NCBI GenBank assembly: GCA_003327455.1
Contig: QOQU01000001.1
Coordinates: 186,001 to 250,000, forward strand
DNA: 64,000 bases
DNA from: Anaerolineae bacterium
Lineage (GTDB): Bacteria; Chloroflexota; Anaerolineae; Anaerolineales; UBA4823
Direction of reading: 5' to 3'
Shown here piece after piece: positions 1-8,079 of this stretch. The number at the start of each line of letters is the position of its first letter. Positions within the stretch are counted from its first letter, which is position 1. The notes below the pieces were generated by a model that saw only the letters and a program-made list of their open reading frames with translations, searched no databases and had not been told where the DNA came from. A program made the translations under genes and the position numbers.

Positions 1-182
1 CCGCGCTCATAGCGTTCGCCCACCTGGCGCATCCCCTCCTGACAGTCTTGCACGATGTCGAGCGGGTCAGTTGGATTATCGATCAGGGTCTGCACCAGGC
101 TCAGCGTGGCGTTTTCGTTCAGGTCGGCGATGTTCTGGATCAGCGCGGTGCGGATTTCTGGGACGGTCAGGGTTTGAGTCAT
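1..182 (-). CDS. Corrinoid protein, N-terminal part (cut by window edge)
   Basis: Only the first 60 or so codons are in the window. They begin MTQTLTVPEIRTALIQNIAD and continue with a helical stretch ending in a QDCQEGMRQVGERYE segment. This pattern (short helices, then a 'G-x-x-x-VGE-x-Y/F' turn) is typical of the four-helix cap domain that precedes the B12-binding Rossmann domain in methyltransferase corrinoid proteins (MtaC/MtbC/MtvC type). The axial-histidine motif would lie beyond position 1 and is not seen. The start codon is 3 nt downstream of the gntR stop, so the two are almost certainly one leftward operon. It is a second corrinoid protein besides the one at 4624, suggesting that another methyltransferase set continues to the left. 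Family assignment is fairly secure; the substrate is unknown. Confidence 0.75.
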   Translation of the reverse strand, partial: MTQTLTVPEIRTALIQNIADLNENATLSLVQTLIDNPTDPLDIVQDCQEGMRQVGERYER

Positions 183-185
183 CGC

Positions 186-980
186 TTATTTTCCTCCACG
201 GTGGATACCTGGATGGGAGCTAACTCCCACCTGGGCAGTGAAATGCAGACAATCGGCGGGGATAATGAACCAGCCCCAACTGAGCGGATGATCCTCATAG
301 TCATAAAAAAGATGTTCGAGGTAAAAAGCTGCAAAAGGGTAAGGGCGTTTGAGCAGTTCGGCTTCCTCGTTGGTGAGCAAAGTACATTCGATATTGAGCG
401 TCCCGAACTTTAACAGAGAGTGGTTTCCACCGGCAAATAACCCTTGCAGGGAGGTGACATCCAGTTCGGCTTCGACGATTGGACGGGTCGGATCGTAGAT
501 CAAATAGGCACGGTGATAGAAGACAGGTTGCCCGGCGCGGCTGAAAAGACGGCGGATGTAGATCACCGGCGAGCCGCAGGTGATTTCGAGCTTGCGCGCC
601 GTACGCTCATCCGCCGAAACCACACGCGCGTCCAGCAGCTTGATCTGAGCCTGTTGATCGGGCTTGAAGAGGTCTTTTAACTCCTGTAAACCAAAGGTTG
701 CCTCACTCAGTTCAATGCTCTTCACAAAGGTGCCGCGCCCCTGGGCAGTGCTGATCAGCCCCTCGTCGGCGAGCAGGTTGATCGTACGCCGCACCGTCAT
801 CGGGCTGATGCCATAGCGGTGACACAACTGCGACTCAGAAGGTAGCTGATCACCGGGGCGAAACAACCCCTCAGCAATCTGGCGGCGCAGGATATTGGCA
901 AGCTGAATATAGGCCGGTTCGAACGAATCACGGTCTATGTCCAGACGATCATCGAAAATCGGTTGTGGCTCTTTGACCAT
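186..980 (-). CDS. GntR-family (HutC/UTRA type) transcriptional regulator
   Basis: 264 aa. Residues about 20-85 form a GntR winged helix (YIQLANILRRQIAEGLFRPG, then LPSESQLCHRYGISPMTVRR and a GLI...GRGTFV wing). The remaining 170 residues fit a UTRA ligand-binding domain, so it belongs to the HutC subfamily that normally represses until an effector binds. It is divergent to the corrinoid methyltransferase operon starting at 1103 and co-directional with a corrinoid protein gene 3 nt downstream. The shared gap contains an ACTTC-type palindrome inside a consensus promoter, its probable operator. The inferred role is substrate-responsive repression of the C1 operon and itself. The effector cannot be read from the sequence; a methoxylated or methylated compound is a guess from context. 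Confidence 0.9.
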   Translation of the reverse strand: MVKEPQPIFDDRLDIDRDSFEPAYIQLANILRRQIAEGLFRPGDQLPSESQLCHRYGISPMTVRRTINLLADEGLISTAQGRGTFVKSIELSEATFGLQELKDLFKPDQQAQIKLLDARVVSADERTARKLEITCGSPVIYIRRLFSRAGQPVFYHRAYLIYDPTRPIVEAELDVTSLQGLFAGGNHSLLKFGTLNIECTLLTNEEAELLKRPYPFAAFYLEHLFYDYEDHPLSWGWFIIPADCLHFTAQVGVSSHPGIHRGGK

Positions 981-1029
981 TCCGCTTTTGCCTTAATTAT
1001 GCCCGTTTTTGGTCGATTCGACAATCCTC

Positions 1030-1076
1030 TTGACAACTTCTCTAGGGAAGTGTATACTTTACGTAGAACTTCCCTA
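1030..1076 (+). promoter_or_regulatory. Sigma70-type promoter with embedded GntR operator
   Basis: TTGACA (1030-1035) and TATACT (1053-1058) are separated by exactly 17 nt. The spacer holds ACTTCTCTAGGGAAGT (1036-1051), a 16-bp palindrome with one mismatched pair. A further half-site, ACTTCCCTA, lies at 1068-1076, around and just after the expected transcription start. A repressor bound here would sit directly between the two hexamers. The adjacent divergent GntR regulator is the obvious candidate, although this pairing is inferred. Confidence 0.75.
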
Positions 1077-1102
1077 TATAACTATACCACTTAAATCGCA
1101 AA

Positions 1103-1963
1103 ATGGACATCGCCCGCACGAAAATTATTGCCTGTGCTACCGTAATCGAAGAAATGCTTCCCCTCATCCCGCAGGGTATGGCGTATGAAGTGCTGGATTT
1201 CGGCTTACACCTCTCCCCGCCCAACCTGCGCGAGAAATTGCAAATCGCCGTTGATGCTTCCTGTCCTCATTATGATACGCTCTTGCTTGGCTATGGGTTG
1301 TGTTCGATGGCAGTCATTGGCCTCAAAGCCAACGGCTGTCGGCTGGTCATCCCCCGCACGGACGATTGCATTGGGATTTTCCTCGGCTCTCAAGAAGCCT
1401 ACTCCGAACAGGTGCGCAAGGAAGCCGGCACGTATTATCTCACCAAAGGTTGGATCGAAGTAGCCGACACGCCTTTCGATGAATACGAACGCCTGGTGCA
1501 ACAATACGGCGTTGAGCGCGCCGACCGCATCATGAGCGTGATGCTCAAAAACTACAAACGTCTGGTGTATATTGATACCGGTCATCAAGACAACGCCCGT
1601 TATGTTGAGATCGCCCGCCGCACCGCCGAAAAATTCAACCTGCGCTTTGAAGAGGTGCACGGTTCCAACGCCCTGATCGTCAAAATGCTCAATGGTCAGT
1701 GGGATAAGGACTTTCTCGTGGTGGAAGCCGGGCGAACCATTTCCTACCTTGATTTCAAACTGGTGCAGCCGAAAATCGAAGCCAGCTCCGTCCCCGCTGC
1801 AAACTTGATCCAGAAAAGTTTGACCCGGATTCTTTTCGTCGTGAGCCGAAAATCGAAGCCAGCTCCGTCCCCGCTGCAAACCTTTCGGCGGTGGAGAAGG
1901 GATGACACTCCCTCAAGTCGTGACCATCCAGTTCCAGCCGATTGGCAGGCGCATCCAGGTTAA
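1103..1963 (+). CDS. DUF1638 protein, C-terminus frameshifted by a partial duplication
   Basis: The N-terminal 230 residues look intact and match DUF1638: a CPHYDTLLLGYGLC segment followed by CRLVIPRTDDCIGIFLG, with conserved cysteines suggestive of metal binding. DUF1638 genes are commonly found with corrinoid methyltransferases, but the function is not established. The 3' end is abnormal. A 38-nt segment (1767-1804) recurs at 1844-1881, a period of 77 nt that breaks the frame. The present frame runs to 1963, overlapping the next gene by 62 nt with an Arg/Pro-rich tail that looks non-native. In another frame the region reads KLDPEKFDPDSFRRE, then PKIEASSVPAANLSAVEKG and a TGA at 1903-1905, overlapping the next ATG (1902) as ATGA. 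That is probably the ancestral end. The cause may be a real mutation or an assembly error. Confidence 0.75.
   Translation: MDIARTKIIACATVIEEMLPLIPQGMAYEVLDFGLHLSPPNLREKLQIAVDASCPHYDTLLLGYGLCSMAVIGLKANGCRLVIPRTDDCIGIFLGSQEAYSEQVRKEAGTYYLTKGWIEVADTPFDEYERLVQQYGVERADRIMSVMLKNYKRLVYIDTGHQDNARYVEIARRTAEKFNLRFEEVHGSNALIVKMLNGQWDKDFLVVEAGRTISYLDFKLVQPKIEASSVPAANLIQKSLTRILFVVSRKSKPAPSPLQTFRRWRRDDTPSSRDHPVPADWQAHPG
1767..1881 (+). repeat. 38-nt direct repeat pair (period 77 nt) inside the DUF1638 gene
   Basis: The segment starting AGCCGAAAATCGAAGCCAGC at 1767-1804 is repeated without change at 1844-1881, separated by 39 nt. Since 77 is not a multiple of three, the second copy is read in a different frame from the first. 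Removing 77 nt restores a frame that ends at the TGA overlapping the start of the downstream gene. Confidence 0.9.
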
Positions 1964-3755
1964 TTCGCCAATCACGCTCTTAGAAGCTGCCCGATTGGCC
2001 GGGATCGCCCTGACTGCTACCTGCGGCGGCGAAGGCAATTGCGGTCAGTGCCGGGTGCAGGTGATCAGCGGCTCGGTTTCGCCCCTGACTGAAGAGGAAA
2101 AGTTTTTGCTCAGCGAAGCCGAACAAAAAGATGGCTATCGCCTTGCCTGTTGTACGCGCCCCTTGAGCGACGTGCGGCTGCATGTGCCGCCCGACTCGCT
2201 GGACAGCGGTCAACGTTTGCAGATCGAAAGTGTCTTGCAGCCCATTCGCCCCGATCCTACCGTCCAGGCAATTGAGGTAGAATGCCTGCCTCCCAGCCTG
2301 GAAGACCCTCGTTCTGATTGGACACGCCTGCGGGAGGAGGTAGCCCACCGAATCGGCGGTTCCGAGATCTCTACGTCGAGTGCGTTCATACAATCTCTTC
2401 CGCCTGCCATTCGACAACTGAACTGGCGCGGCAGGGTTATCTTGCGCAAGGGTGAGGTGATCGGTCTGTTACCCGGCTCGAGAAAACCGTTAGGTCTGGC
2501 AGTTGACCTAGGAAGTACCAAAATCGCTGCGGCCTTGCTGGATCTGGAAAGTGGTCAGGTTTTAGCCACCAACGGGGCGCCCAATCCGCAAATCCCTTAC
2601 GGTGAAGATGTGGTCAGCCGTCTGGCATATATTCAGCGTAACCCCACGGGCAGCCAGAAGATGGCTGAACTCGTCCGCCAAAAGATCAACGAAATCCTGC
2701 TCGAGCTGGTCAAAAAAGTGGCTGCAGAGGTTGAACAGGTTGCCGAGGCCTGTATTGTAGGCAACACGGCGATGACCCATTTATTGCTTGGCTGGCCGGT
2801 GCGGCAACTTGCTCTGGCGCCCTATGTAGCCGCCAGCAGTGACCCCCTCGAGGTGTTTGCCGCCGATTTAGACCTGCGGATGGCGCCGGGCGGACGGGTA
2901 TACATTCCTCCAGCCATTGGTGGATACATCGGGTCAGACCATGTAGCAATGGTCTTGGCCAGTGAACTCGACCAGAGTAAGCGCGTTACCCTCGGCATCG
3001 ATATCGGTACGAATACCGAGATCAGCCTGCGCATTCCAGGTCAAGAGGCTCTGATGGCCGTCTCCTGCGCTTCGGGTCCGGCTTTCGAAGGGGCGCATAT
3101 CCGCGATGGAATGCGGGCGGCTTCCGGCGCCATCGAAAAAGTGCGTTTCACTCCTCAGGGGGTGCAGATTGCCACCGTGGATAACGAACCTCCGATTGGA
3201 TTTTGCGGTTCGGGCATTTTAGATGCCGTGGCAGAACTCTACCGCAGCGGTTATCTCTTGTCGAACGGGCGGTTTGACCGCCAAAAGCTCGCCCAACCAG
3301 AGACCTCCGAACCGCGCTTTGTCTTTGTCAGCGCCGACCGGAGCGGCAACGGGCGCGAAATCGCCCTGACCCAAAAGGATGTCAACGAAATCCAGCTGGC
3401 AAAAGGCGCCATTCAAGCCGGCATGAAGATCTTGCTGGAAGAAAACCAGATCAACCCAGAGCAAGTGGAAGAAGTCATTATTGCCGGAGCCTTCGGTTCG
3501 TATATTCATCTCCCCAGCGCTATCCAGATTGGTTTGTTCCCACCGCTGCCGCGGGCGCGTTATCGTCAGGTTGGCAACGCAGCTGCCATCGGCGCGCAAT
3601 GGATGTTAATCTCACAACAAGCCCGAAAACGGGCAGAAGAGATTGCCCGCCGCACCCGCTACCTGGAATTGACCACCGTTCCCAGCTTTAACCGTCAATT
3701 TGCTTATGCCATGCACTTCCCACCGCTTGGGGAGAAAAACGAAACTTTGGAGTGA
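1902..3755 (+). CDS. Ferredoxin/ASKHA reductive activator of corrinoid proteins (RACo-like)
   Basis: 617 aa. The N-terminus is a 2Fe-2S ferredoxin domain with ligands C41, C47, C50 and C83 or C84 (C-x5-C-x2-C, then LACC). The C-terminal two thirds is the DUF4445/ASKHA ATPase module, with phosphate-binding strands LAVDLGSTK near residue 200 and LGIDIGTNTEI near 365, then GFCGSGILDAV and IIAGAFGSYI. Proteins of this build (RACo of CODH/ACS systems, activating enzymes of O-demethylases) use ATP to reduce inactive Co(II) corrinoid to Co(I). It lies in the operon with its expected partners: the corrinoid protein at 4624 and methyltransferases on both sides. The start overlaps the probable ancestral stop of DUF1638 as ATGA, implying translational coupling. 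Expected to be cytoplasmic. Confidence 0.92.
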   Translation: MTLPQVVTIQFQPIGRRIQVNSPITLLEAARLAGIALTATCGGEGNCGQCRVQVISGSVSPLTEEEKFLLSEAEQKDGYRLACCTRPLSDVRLHVPPDSLDSGQRLQIESVLQPIRPDPTVQAIEVECLPPSLEDPRSDWTRLREEVAHRIGGSEISTSSAFIQSLPPAIRQLNWRGRVILRKGEVIGLLPGSRKPLGLAVDLGSTKIAAALLDLESGQVLATNGAPNPQIPYGEDVVSRLAYIQRNPTGSQKMAELVRQKINEILLELVKKVAAEVEQVAEACIVGNTAMTHLLLGWPVRQLALAPYVAASSDPLEVFAADLDLRMAPGGRVYIPPAIGGYIGSDHVAMVLASELDQSKRVTLGIDIGTNTEISLRIPGQEALMAVSCASGPAFEGAHIRDGMRAASGAIEKVRFTPQGVQIATVDNEPPIGFCGSGILDAVAELYRSGYLLSNGRFDRQKLAQPETSEPRFVFVSADRSGNGREIALTQKDVNEIQLAKGAIQAGMKILLEENQINPEQVEEVIIAGAFGSYIHLPSAIQIGLFPPLPRARYRQVGNAAAIGAQWMLISQQARKRAEEIARRTRYLELTTVPSFNRQFAYAMHFPPLGEKNETLE

Positions 3756-3758
3756 GAG

Positions 3759-4568
3759 ATGAAAATTATCGGAGAAAAGATCAATGGAACTCGAAAACGC
3801 GTTGCGCAAGCCATTGCCGAACGCGACCGGGAATATATTGCTGACCTCGCCAGACGACAGGCAGAAGCCGGCGCTACCTGGCTGGACGTCAACGCCGGCA
3901 CCCATCCCAACCAGGAAGCAGATGACCTCCTGTGGCTGATTGAAGTCGTCCAGTCGGTTACCGATACGCCCCTCTCCTTAGACAGTGCCAACCCCAAAGC
4001 CCTGCGGACTGCCATTGGGGCGGTGCAAAAGACCCCGCTGATCAACTCGATCAGTGGCGAGCCAGAGCGGCTGGAGGGCATCTTACCCATTGTTGCCGAA
4101 CACGGCTGCGATGTGATTGCTCTTGCCATGGATGCCAGGAAAATCCCCGAAAGCAGTGAAAAACGGATGGAAGTGATCCATCGCATCATGGCTGAGACGC
4201 GCCAGCATGGCATTCCTGATGAACGGGTTTACATCGATCCTTTAGCGATGACCATCTCGACCAACACCGATAGCGCGCTGATCGCTTTGGAGACCATGCG
4301 CTGCGTCCGCCAGGAGTATCCTGAAGCCCACCTGACCATTGGTTTGAGCAACATTTCGTTTGGCTTGCCAGCCCGCTCCTATATCAACCGCGTCTTTTTA
4401 GTGATGGCGATGACCGCCGGTTTGGATAGCGCCATCCTCGATCCGCTGGATCGCGAAATCCAGGCAATGATCGTCACGGCAGAGCTGTTACTGGGCAAAG
4501 ACAAACACTGTCTGAATTTTATTCGGGCACACCGAAAAGGGATTTTCGAGCCGCCGGGCGGCTCTTAA
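3759..4568 (+). CDS. Methyltetrahydrofolate:corrinoid methyltransferase (pterin-binding, MT II)
   Basis: 269 aa, a TIM-barrel of the DHPS/MtrH/AcsE pterin-binding family. It begins MKIIGEKINGTRKRVAQAIA, with the family's VIGE-(K/R)-IN-type opening and the AGATWLDVNAG strand that carries the pterin-site Asp/Asn. PLSLDSANPKAL, LINSISGE and GLSNISFGLP are further barrel motifs. In O-demethylase and methylamine systems this enzyme (methyltransferase II) moves the methyl group from methyl-Co(III) corrinoid to tetrahydrofolate. It starts 3 nt after the activator gene and is followed 55 nt later by the corrinoid protein, so product and partner are co-expressed. The reverse direction (methyl-THF to corrinoid) is chemically possible, but the operon context favours substrate demethylation. 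Confidence 0.9.
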   Translation: MKIIGEKINGTRKRVAQAIAERDREYIADLARRQAEAGATWLDVNAGTHPNQEADDLLWLIEVVQSVTDTPLSLDSANPKALRTAIGAVQKTPLINSISGEPERLEGILPIVAEHGCDVIALAMDARKIPESSEKRMEVIHRIMAETRQHGIPDERVYIDPLAMTISTNTDSALIALETMRCVRQEYPEAHLTIGLSNISFGLPARSYINRVFLVMAMTAGLDSAILDPLDREIQAMIVTAELLLGKDKHCLNFIRAHRKGIFEPPGGS

Positions 4569-4623
4569 GTCAATCACCAGACCACCACCAAAACACCTTT
4601 TTACACATTAGAAAGGAGAAAAC

Positions 4624-5253
4624 ATGTCCCAAGAACTGATCCAGGCCATAACCGAGATGCGCGAGGAAGATGCGCTCAAACTTACCCGGCAGATGCTCGA
4701 TGCTGGCAAAGAGCCCCTCGAGGTGCTGGAAGCCTGTCGCCAGGCGATGGAGATCATCGGCAAGCGCTTCGAAGCTGGTGATTGCTTCATCCCCGAATTG
4801 ATCCTGGCTGGCGAAATGCTGCGTCAGGTCTCGGATTTGATTAAACCCCGCCTGCAAAAAGAAGCTACCCAGAAAAAACACGGCAAGGTGGTTATCGGCA
4901 CCGTTGAAGGGGATATTCACGACATCGCCAAAGATATCGTCGCCTTTATGCTGGACGTGAACGGCTTCGAAGTGACCGACCTCGGCGTGGATGTTCCTCC
5001 GGCAAAGTTTGTCGAAGCCACGAAGCAGACCGGCGCCAAAGTAGTTGCCCTGAGCGGCTTCCTGACCCTGGCTTATGACCCGATGAAAGCCACCGTCGAA
5101 GCCCTTAAAGCAGCCGGGCTGAAGGATGTCAAGGTCATGATCGGCGGTGGACAGATTGACGAGCAGATCCGCCAGTTCACCGGTGCCGATGGGTGGGGGC
5201 GGGATGCCATGGCAGCCGTCAAGATGGCTAACGAGTGGTATGGAGTGAACTGA
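4624..5253 (+). CDS. Methyltransferase corrinoid protein (B12-binding)
   Basis: 209 aa. Residues 1-85 form the helical cap and 86-209 the B12-binding Rossmann domain. The base-off/His-on motif is seen as GDIHDIAKDIV, so H99 should be the lower axial cobalt ligand. The usual DxHxxG reads D97-I-H99-D-I-A102, with alanine in the glycine place. The later ALSGFLT and IGGGQI segments match the S-x-L and GG motifs that hold the nucleotide tail. It shuttles the methyl group from the URO-D-type methyltransferases encoded downstream to the pterin methyltransferase upstream. Preceded by GAAAGGAG, a strong ribosome binding site. Family certain; exact methyl donor unknown. Confidence 0.93.
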   Translation: MSQELIQAITEMREEDALKLTRQMLDAGKEPLEVLEACRQAMEIIGKRFEAGDCFIPELILAGEMLRQVSDLIKPRLQKEATQKKHGKVVIGTVEGDIHDIAKDIVAFMLDVNGFEVTDLGVDVPPAKFVEATKQTGAKVVALSGFLTLAYDPMKATVEALKAAGLKDVKVMIGGGQIDEQIRQFTGADGWGRDAMAAVKMANEWYGVN

Positions 5254-5255
5254 GC

Positions 5256-6548
5256 ATGAGCGCCGCACCAGCCTCCTTCGAAGTGGATGTCGGTAAAGCG
5301 CCCGAACAGCTGCTCGTCGAACGTCAGCAGCGCGTTTCCGACGCCCTTCAGTTGAAAAAACCCGACCGCGTCCCGCTGCTGATGGGAATGGGCTATAAAC
5401 TGGCCGAGATGGGTGGCATTACCAAACAGACTCTCTATGAGAACCCCGAAAAAGCCCAGGAACTTTTAGAAAAGGCAGCGTTGCGCTATAAGCCTGACTT
5501 GATCTTTGGCCATTGGCACACTCCCAAACCGTCAATGGCAGTTGGTGATCGCATGACCAAATGGCCAGGCTATGGCTTAGGGCCGAACGGCTCCTTTCAA
5601 TTTAATGAACAGGAGTTCATGAAAGCGGAAGATTATGACGAATTTCTGGAAGATCCTGCGGACTGGGCGATTCGAGTGTATACGCCGCGCGCTTTCTCCG
5701 CTTGTGAAGGTCTCTCTCTGCTGCCTCCTTTGGGGATGTGGCTTTTTGGCTATTACAATATTTTGATTAACTATCAACTCCTGACCATCCCCCCGGTGGT
5801 CTCGGCATTTGAAGCCCTCTACAAAGCTGCCCAACATCAAAGCGAATGGCTCAATCAGGCAATGGATTCGGCAAAGCGTCTTGCCGCTTTGGGTTTTCCT
5901 CCCTTTACAATGCTCTCGATTCTTGTCGAGGCTCCCTTTGACTTTATGTCTGACACCTTGCGGGGCATGCGAGGGATTTTCCTCGACATGATGCGCATTC
6001 CGGAGAAATTGCTCGCTGCCGAAGAAAAGGTCAAACGTTTTCAATTGAAGTACGCCATTAGCACATCCAAAGCGACGGGCATCCCCTTTGTGTTCATCCC
6101 CTTACACCGCGGTTCCGATGGCTTCATGTCCTTAGAGCAGTTCGAGCGTTTCTACTGGCCACAACTCAAGGATATGATGCTCCAACTGATCGATGCCGGC
6201 ATCACCCCGTGGGTGTATTATGAAGGTGTCTGGGATCAACGTTTGAAATATCTCGCCGAACTACCCAAAGGAAAAAGCGTTGGCTCTTTCCAGGATAGCG
6301 ACATCTTCAAGGTCAAAGAGGTGGTCGGAGATACGATGTGCATTATGGGTGGGATGCCATTAACCTATCTGAAGCCCGGTCGCAGCCCGGCCGAAGTGCG
6401 CGAATTAACCCATCGCCTGTGCGAAGAAGTGGGCAAAGGCGGCGGGTTTATCATGGCGAACAATGTCATGGAGTTAGAAGGCTGTGACGAGGACTTGATC
6501 CAAGTTTGGACAGATGCTACCCGAGAATTTGGCGTTTATTCTGACTAA
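5256..6548 (+). CDS. URO-D-superfamily corrinoid methyltransferase (MT I), copy 1
   Basis: About 430 aa from the ATG at 5256, chosen over one at 5235 because GGAG lies 10 nt upstream and the earlier start would overlap the corrinoid gene. The protein has the uroporphyrinogen-decarboxylase fold: 'LKKPDRVPLLMG' opening, FIPLHRGSDGFMS and a conserved 'WVYYEGVW' strand, and a C-terminal GGGFIMANNVMELE segment. It is longer than HemE (about 350 aa) and lies among corrinoid partners, so haem synthesis is unlikely. Relatives are substrate:corrinoid methyltransferases, including MtaA/MtbA and aryl-O-demethylase MT I proteins. Expected role: cleave a methyl ether (or similar methyl donor) and methylate the 4624 corrinoid protein. 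The substrate cannot be deduced. Confidence 0.85.
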   Translation: MSAAPASFEVDVGKAPEQLLVERQQRVSDALQLKKPDRVPLLMGMGYKLAEMGGITKQTLYENPEKAQELLEKAALRYKPDLIFGHWHTPKPSMAVGDRMTKWPGYGLGPNGSFQFNEQEFMKAEDYDEFLEDPADWAIRVYTPRAFSACEGLSLLPPLGMWLFGYYNILINYQLLTIPPVVSAFEALYKAAQHQSEWLNQAMDSAKRLAALGFPPFTMLSILVEAPFDFMSDTLRGMRGIFLDMMRIPEKLLAAEEKVKRFQLKYAISTSKATGIPFVFIPLHRGSDGFMSLEQFERFYWPQLKDMMLQLIDAGITPWVYYEGVWDQRLKYLAELPKGKSVGSFQDSDIFKVKEVVGDTMCIMGGMPLTYLKPGRSPAEVRELTHRLCEEVGKGGGFIMANNVMELEGCDEDLIQVWTDATREFGVYSD

Positions 6549-6562
6549 CGAAAGGAGTTCGT

Positions 6563-7909
6563 ATGAGCCAGGAAGTTCAATGGAATAAACTTTCTCCGCA
6601 GGAGAAGTATGAAGCCCGTTTCAAAGCCTGGATCGAAGCCGAAGGTGTGCCGTTTGCCACCTCGGAAGCCAAACAACATTATCAACAACGCACCCAAATG
6701 ATCCGGGACGTAGTGGAACTCAAAAAACCCGTTCGCATTCCGGTCTGCCCGATCATCGGTTTTTACCCCTTCGCTTACGCGGGGATCACCGCCAAAGAAG
6801 CAATGTATGACTACGATAAGCTCGGCTATGCGCTCAAGAAATTTCACACCGATTTTTTACCCGATTCGATGTCTTCCTCACCGATTTACGGGCCTGGACG
6901 CATCTTTGAATTAATGGATTACAAGCTCTATCGTTGGCCCGGGCATGGCGTGCCGGAGACAACCCCCTATCAATGCATTGAAGCCGAATACATGCGGGCA
7001 GACGAGTACGATGAGTTCTTGCGCGATCCTTCAGCCTTCTTCATGCGCAAATATTTCCCGCGCATCATGGGGGCTTTGGGTGCCTGGGAAATGCTGCCGC
7101 CTTTCACCGATGTATTGGAATTACCCTTCATGGGTGGTTTTCTGGTGCCGTGGGGCATCCCACCCGTGCAGGAGACTCTCAAGAAACTCCTCGAGGCCGG
7201 TCAGATGGCAATGGAATGGATCCAGAAAGCCGTTGCTATCGATATGGATACTTTAACGACCCTGGGAATTCCAGGCCTGATCGGCGGCTTTGCCAAAGCT
7301 CCCTTCGATGTCCTTGGCGATACGCTGCGCGGCACACGGGCGATCATGCTGGATATGTATCGTCAACCCAAGAAATTGTTAGAAGCCCTGGATCGCATTA
7401 CCCCCATGCAAATTGAAATGGGGGTGCGTTCGGCAACCAGCAATAAACACCTGATCGTCTTCATCCCCTTGCATAAGGGCGCCGATGGCTTCATGTCCAA
7501 TAAAGACTTCAAGACCTTCTACTGGCCGACTCTCAAAGCGCTGATCATCGGCTTGATCGAAGAAGGTCTGGTGCCTTACCTGTTTGTCGAGGGTGGGTAT
7601 AATCAACGTCTGGATGTCTTTCCCGATAAAGATATCCCGGCTGGCAAGACCATCTGGATTTTTGACCAGACCGACATGAAAGAAGTCAAGCAGCGCTTTC
7701 AGGGGTGGGCGTGCTTCGGCGGCAATGTTCCCTCTTCCCTGTTGAAAGCTGGAAAGCCGCAAGACGTGGAGGACTATGTCAAACGCCTGATTGATGAAGT
7801 CGGTCAGGACGGTGGCTACATCCTCGCCAATGGGGCCGTATTGGACGATGCGCAGGCGGAGAACTTGCACGCTTTGATTCGCACCGGCAAGCAATACGGT
7901 GTTTATTAA
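6563..7909 (+). CDS. URO-D-superfamily corrinoid methyltransferase (MT I), copy 2
   Basis: 448 aa, clearly paralogous to the preceding gene (shared MLDM, VFIPLHKGADGFMSNKDFKT and GGYILANGAVL segments) but with a longer N-terminus. Same fold and inferred chemistry: transfer of a methyl group from an organic donor to a corrinoid protein. Starts 14 nt after copy 1 behind AAAGGAG. The tandem paralogues may differ in substrate, may form a heteromer, or one may serve the second corrinoid protein at 1-182. The terminal operon gene, an MFS carrier, could bring in the substrate. Divergence between the copies is too high for a recent duplication. Confidence 0.85.
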   Translation: MSQEVQWNKLSPQEKYEARFKAWIEAEGVPFATSEAKQHYQQRTQMIRDVVELKKPVRIPVCPIIGFYPFAYAGITAKEAMYDYDKLGYALKKFHTDFLPDSMSSSPIYGPGRIFELMDYKLYRWPGHGVPETTPYQCIEAEYMRADEYDEFLRDPSAFFMRKYFPRIMGALGAWEMLPPFTDVLELPFMGGFLVPWGIPPVQETLKKLLEAGQMAMEWIQKAVAIDMDTLTTLGIPGLIGGFAKAPFDVLGDTLRGTRAIMLDMYRQPKKLLEALDRITPMQIEMGVRSATSNKHLIVFIPLHKGADGFMSNKDFKTFYWPTLKALIIGLIEEGLVPYLFVEGGYNQRLDVFPDKDIPAGKTIWIFDQTDMKEVKQRFQGWACFGGNVPSSLLKAGKPQDVEDYVKRLIDEVGQDGGYILANGAVLDDAQAENLHALIRTGKQYGVY

Positions 7910-7990
7910 TCCTGCCGCCATCAAACCAAAGCCGACCAGGGTGAGGACGAGTTTGTTCTGCCTCTCCCTGACTTGAAAAGACAGTCCGTT

Positions 7991-8027
7991 TCTCTTGCCC
8001 CTCTCAAGAACCGAGAGGGGCAAGAGA
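7991..8027 (+). other. Intercistronic 15-bp stem-loop
   Basis: TCTCTTGCCCCTCTC (7991-8005), a 7-nt loop, then the perfect reverse complement at 8013-8027. No T-run follows, so this is probably not a terminator. Sitting between the methyltransferase and transporter genes, it may be a processing or stability element that sets a lower expression level for the transporter. Confidence 0.8.
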
Positions 8028-8079
8028 TGCCCATCAGGAGCGAGCCACAACTTCGATTGAAACTGACCAAGGAGCCTCT

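Noticed and set aside
1882-1963. The Arg/Pro-rich C-terminal tail of the DUF1638 frame as a genuine protein end
   Set aside because: It arises after a frame-breaking repeat, overlaps the next gene by 62 nt, and another frame gives a native-looking end with an ATGA junction.
5256-7909. The two URO-D-fold genes as haem-pathway uroporphyrinogen decarboxylase (hemE)
   Set aside because: Both are about 80 residues longer than HemE and lie in a corrinoid methyltransferase operon; the superfamily includes methyltransferases.
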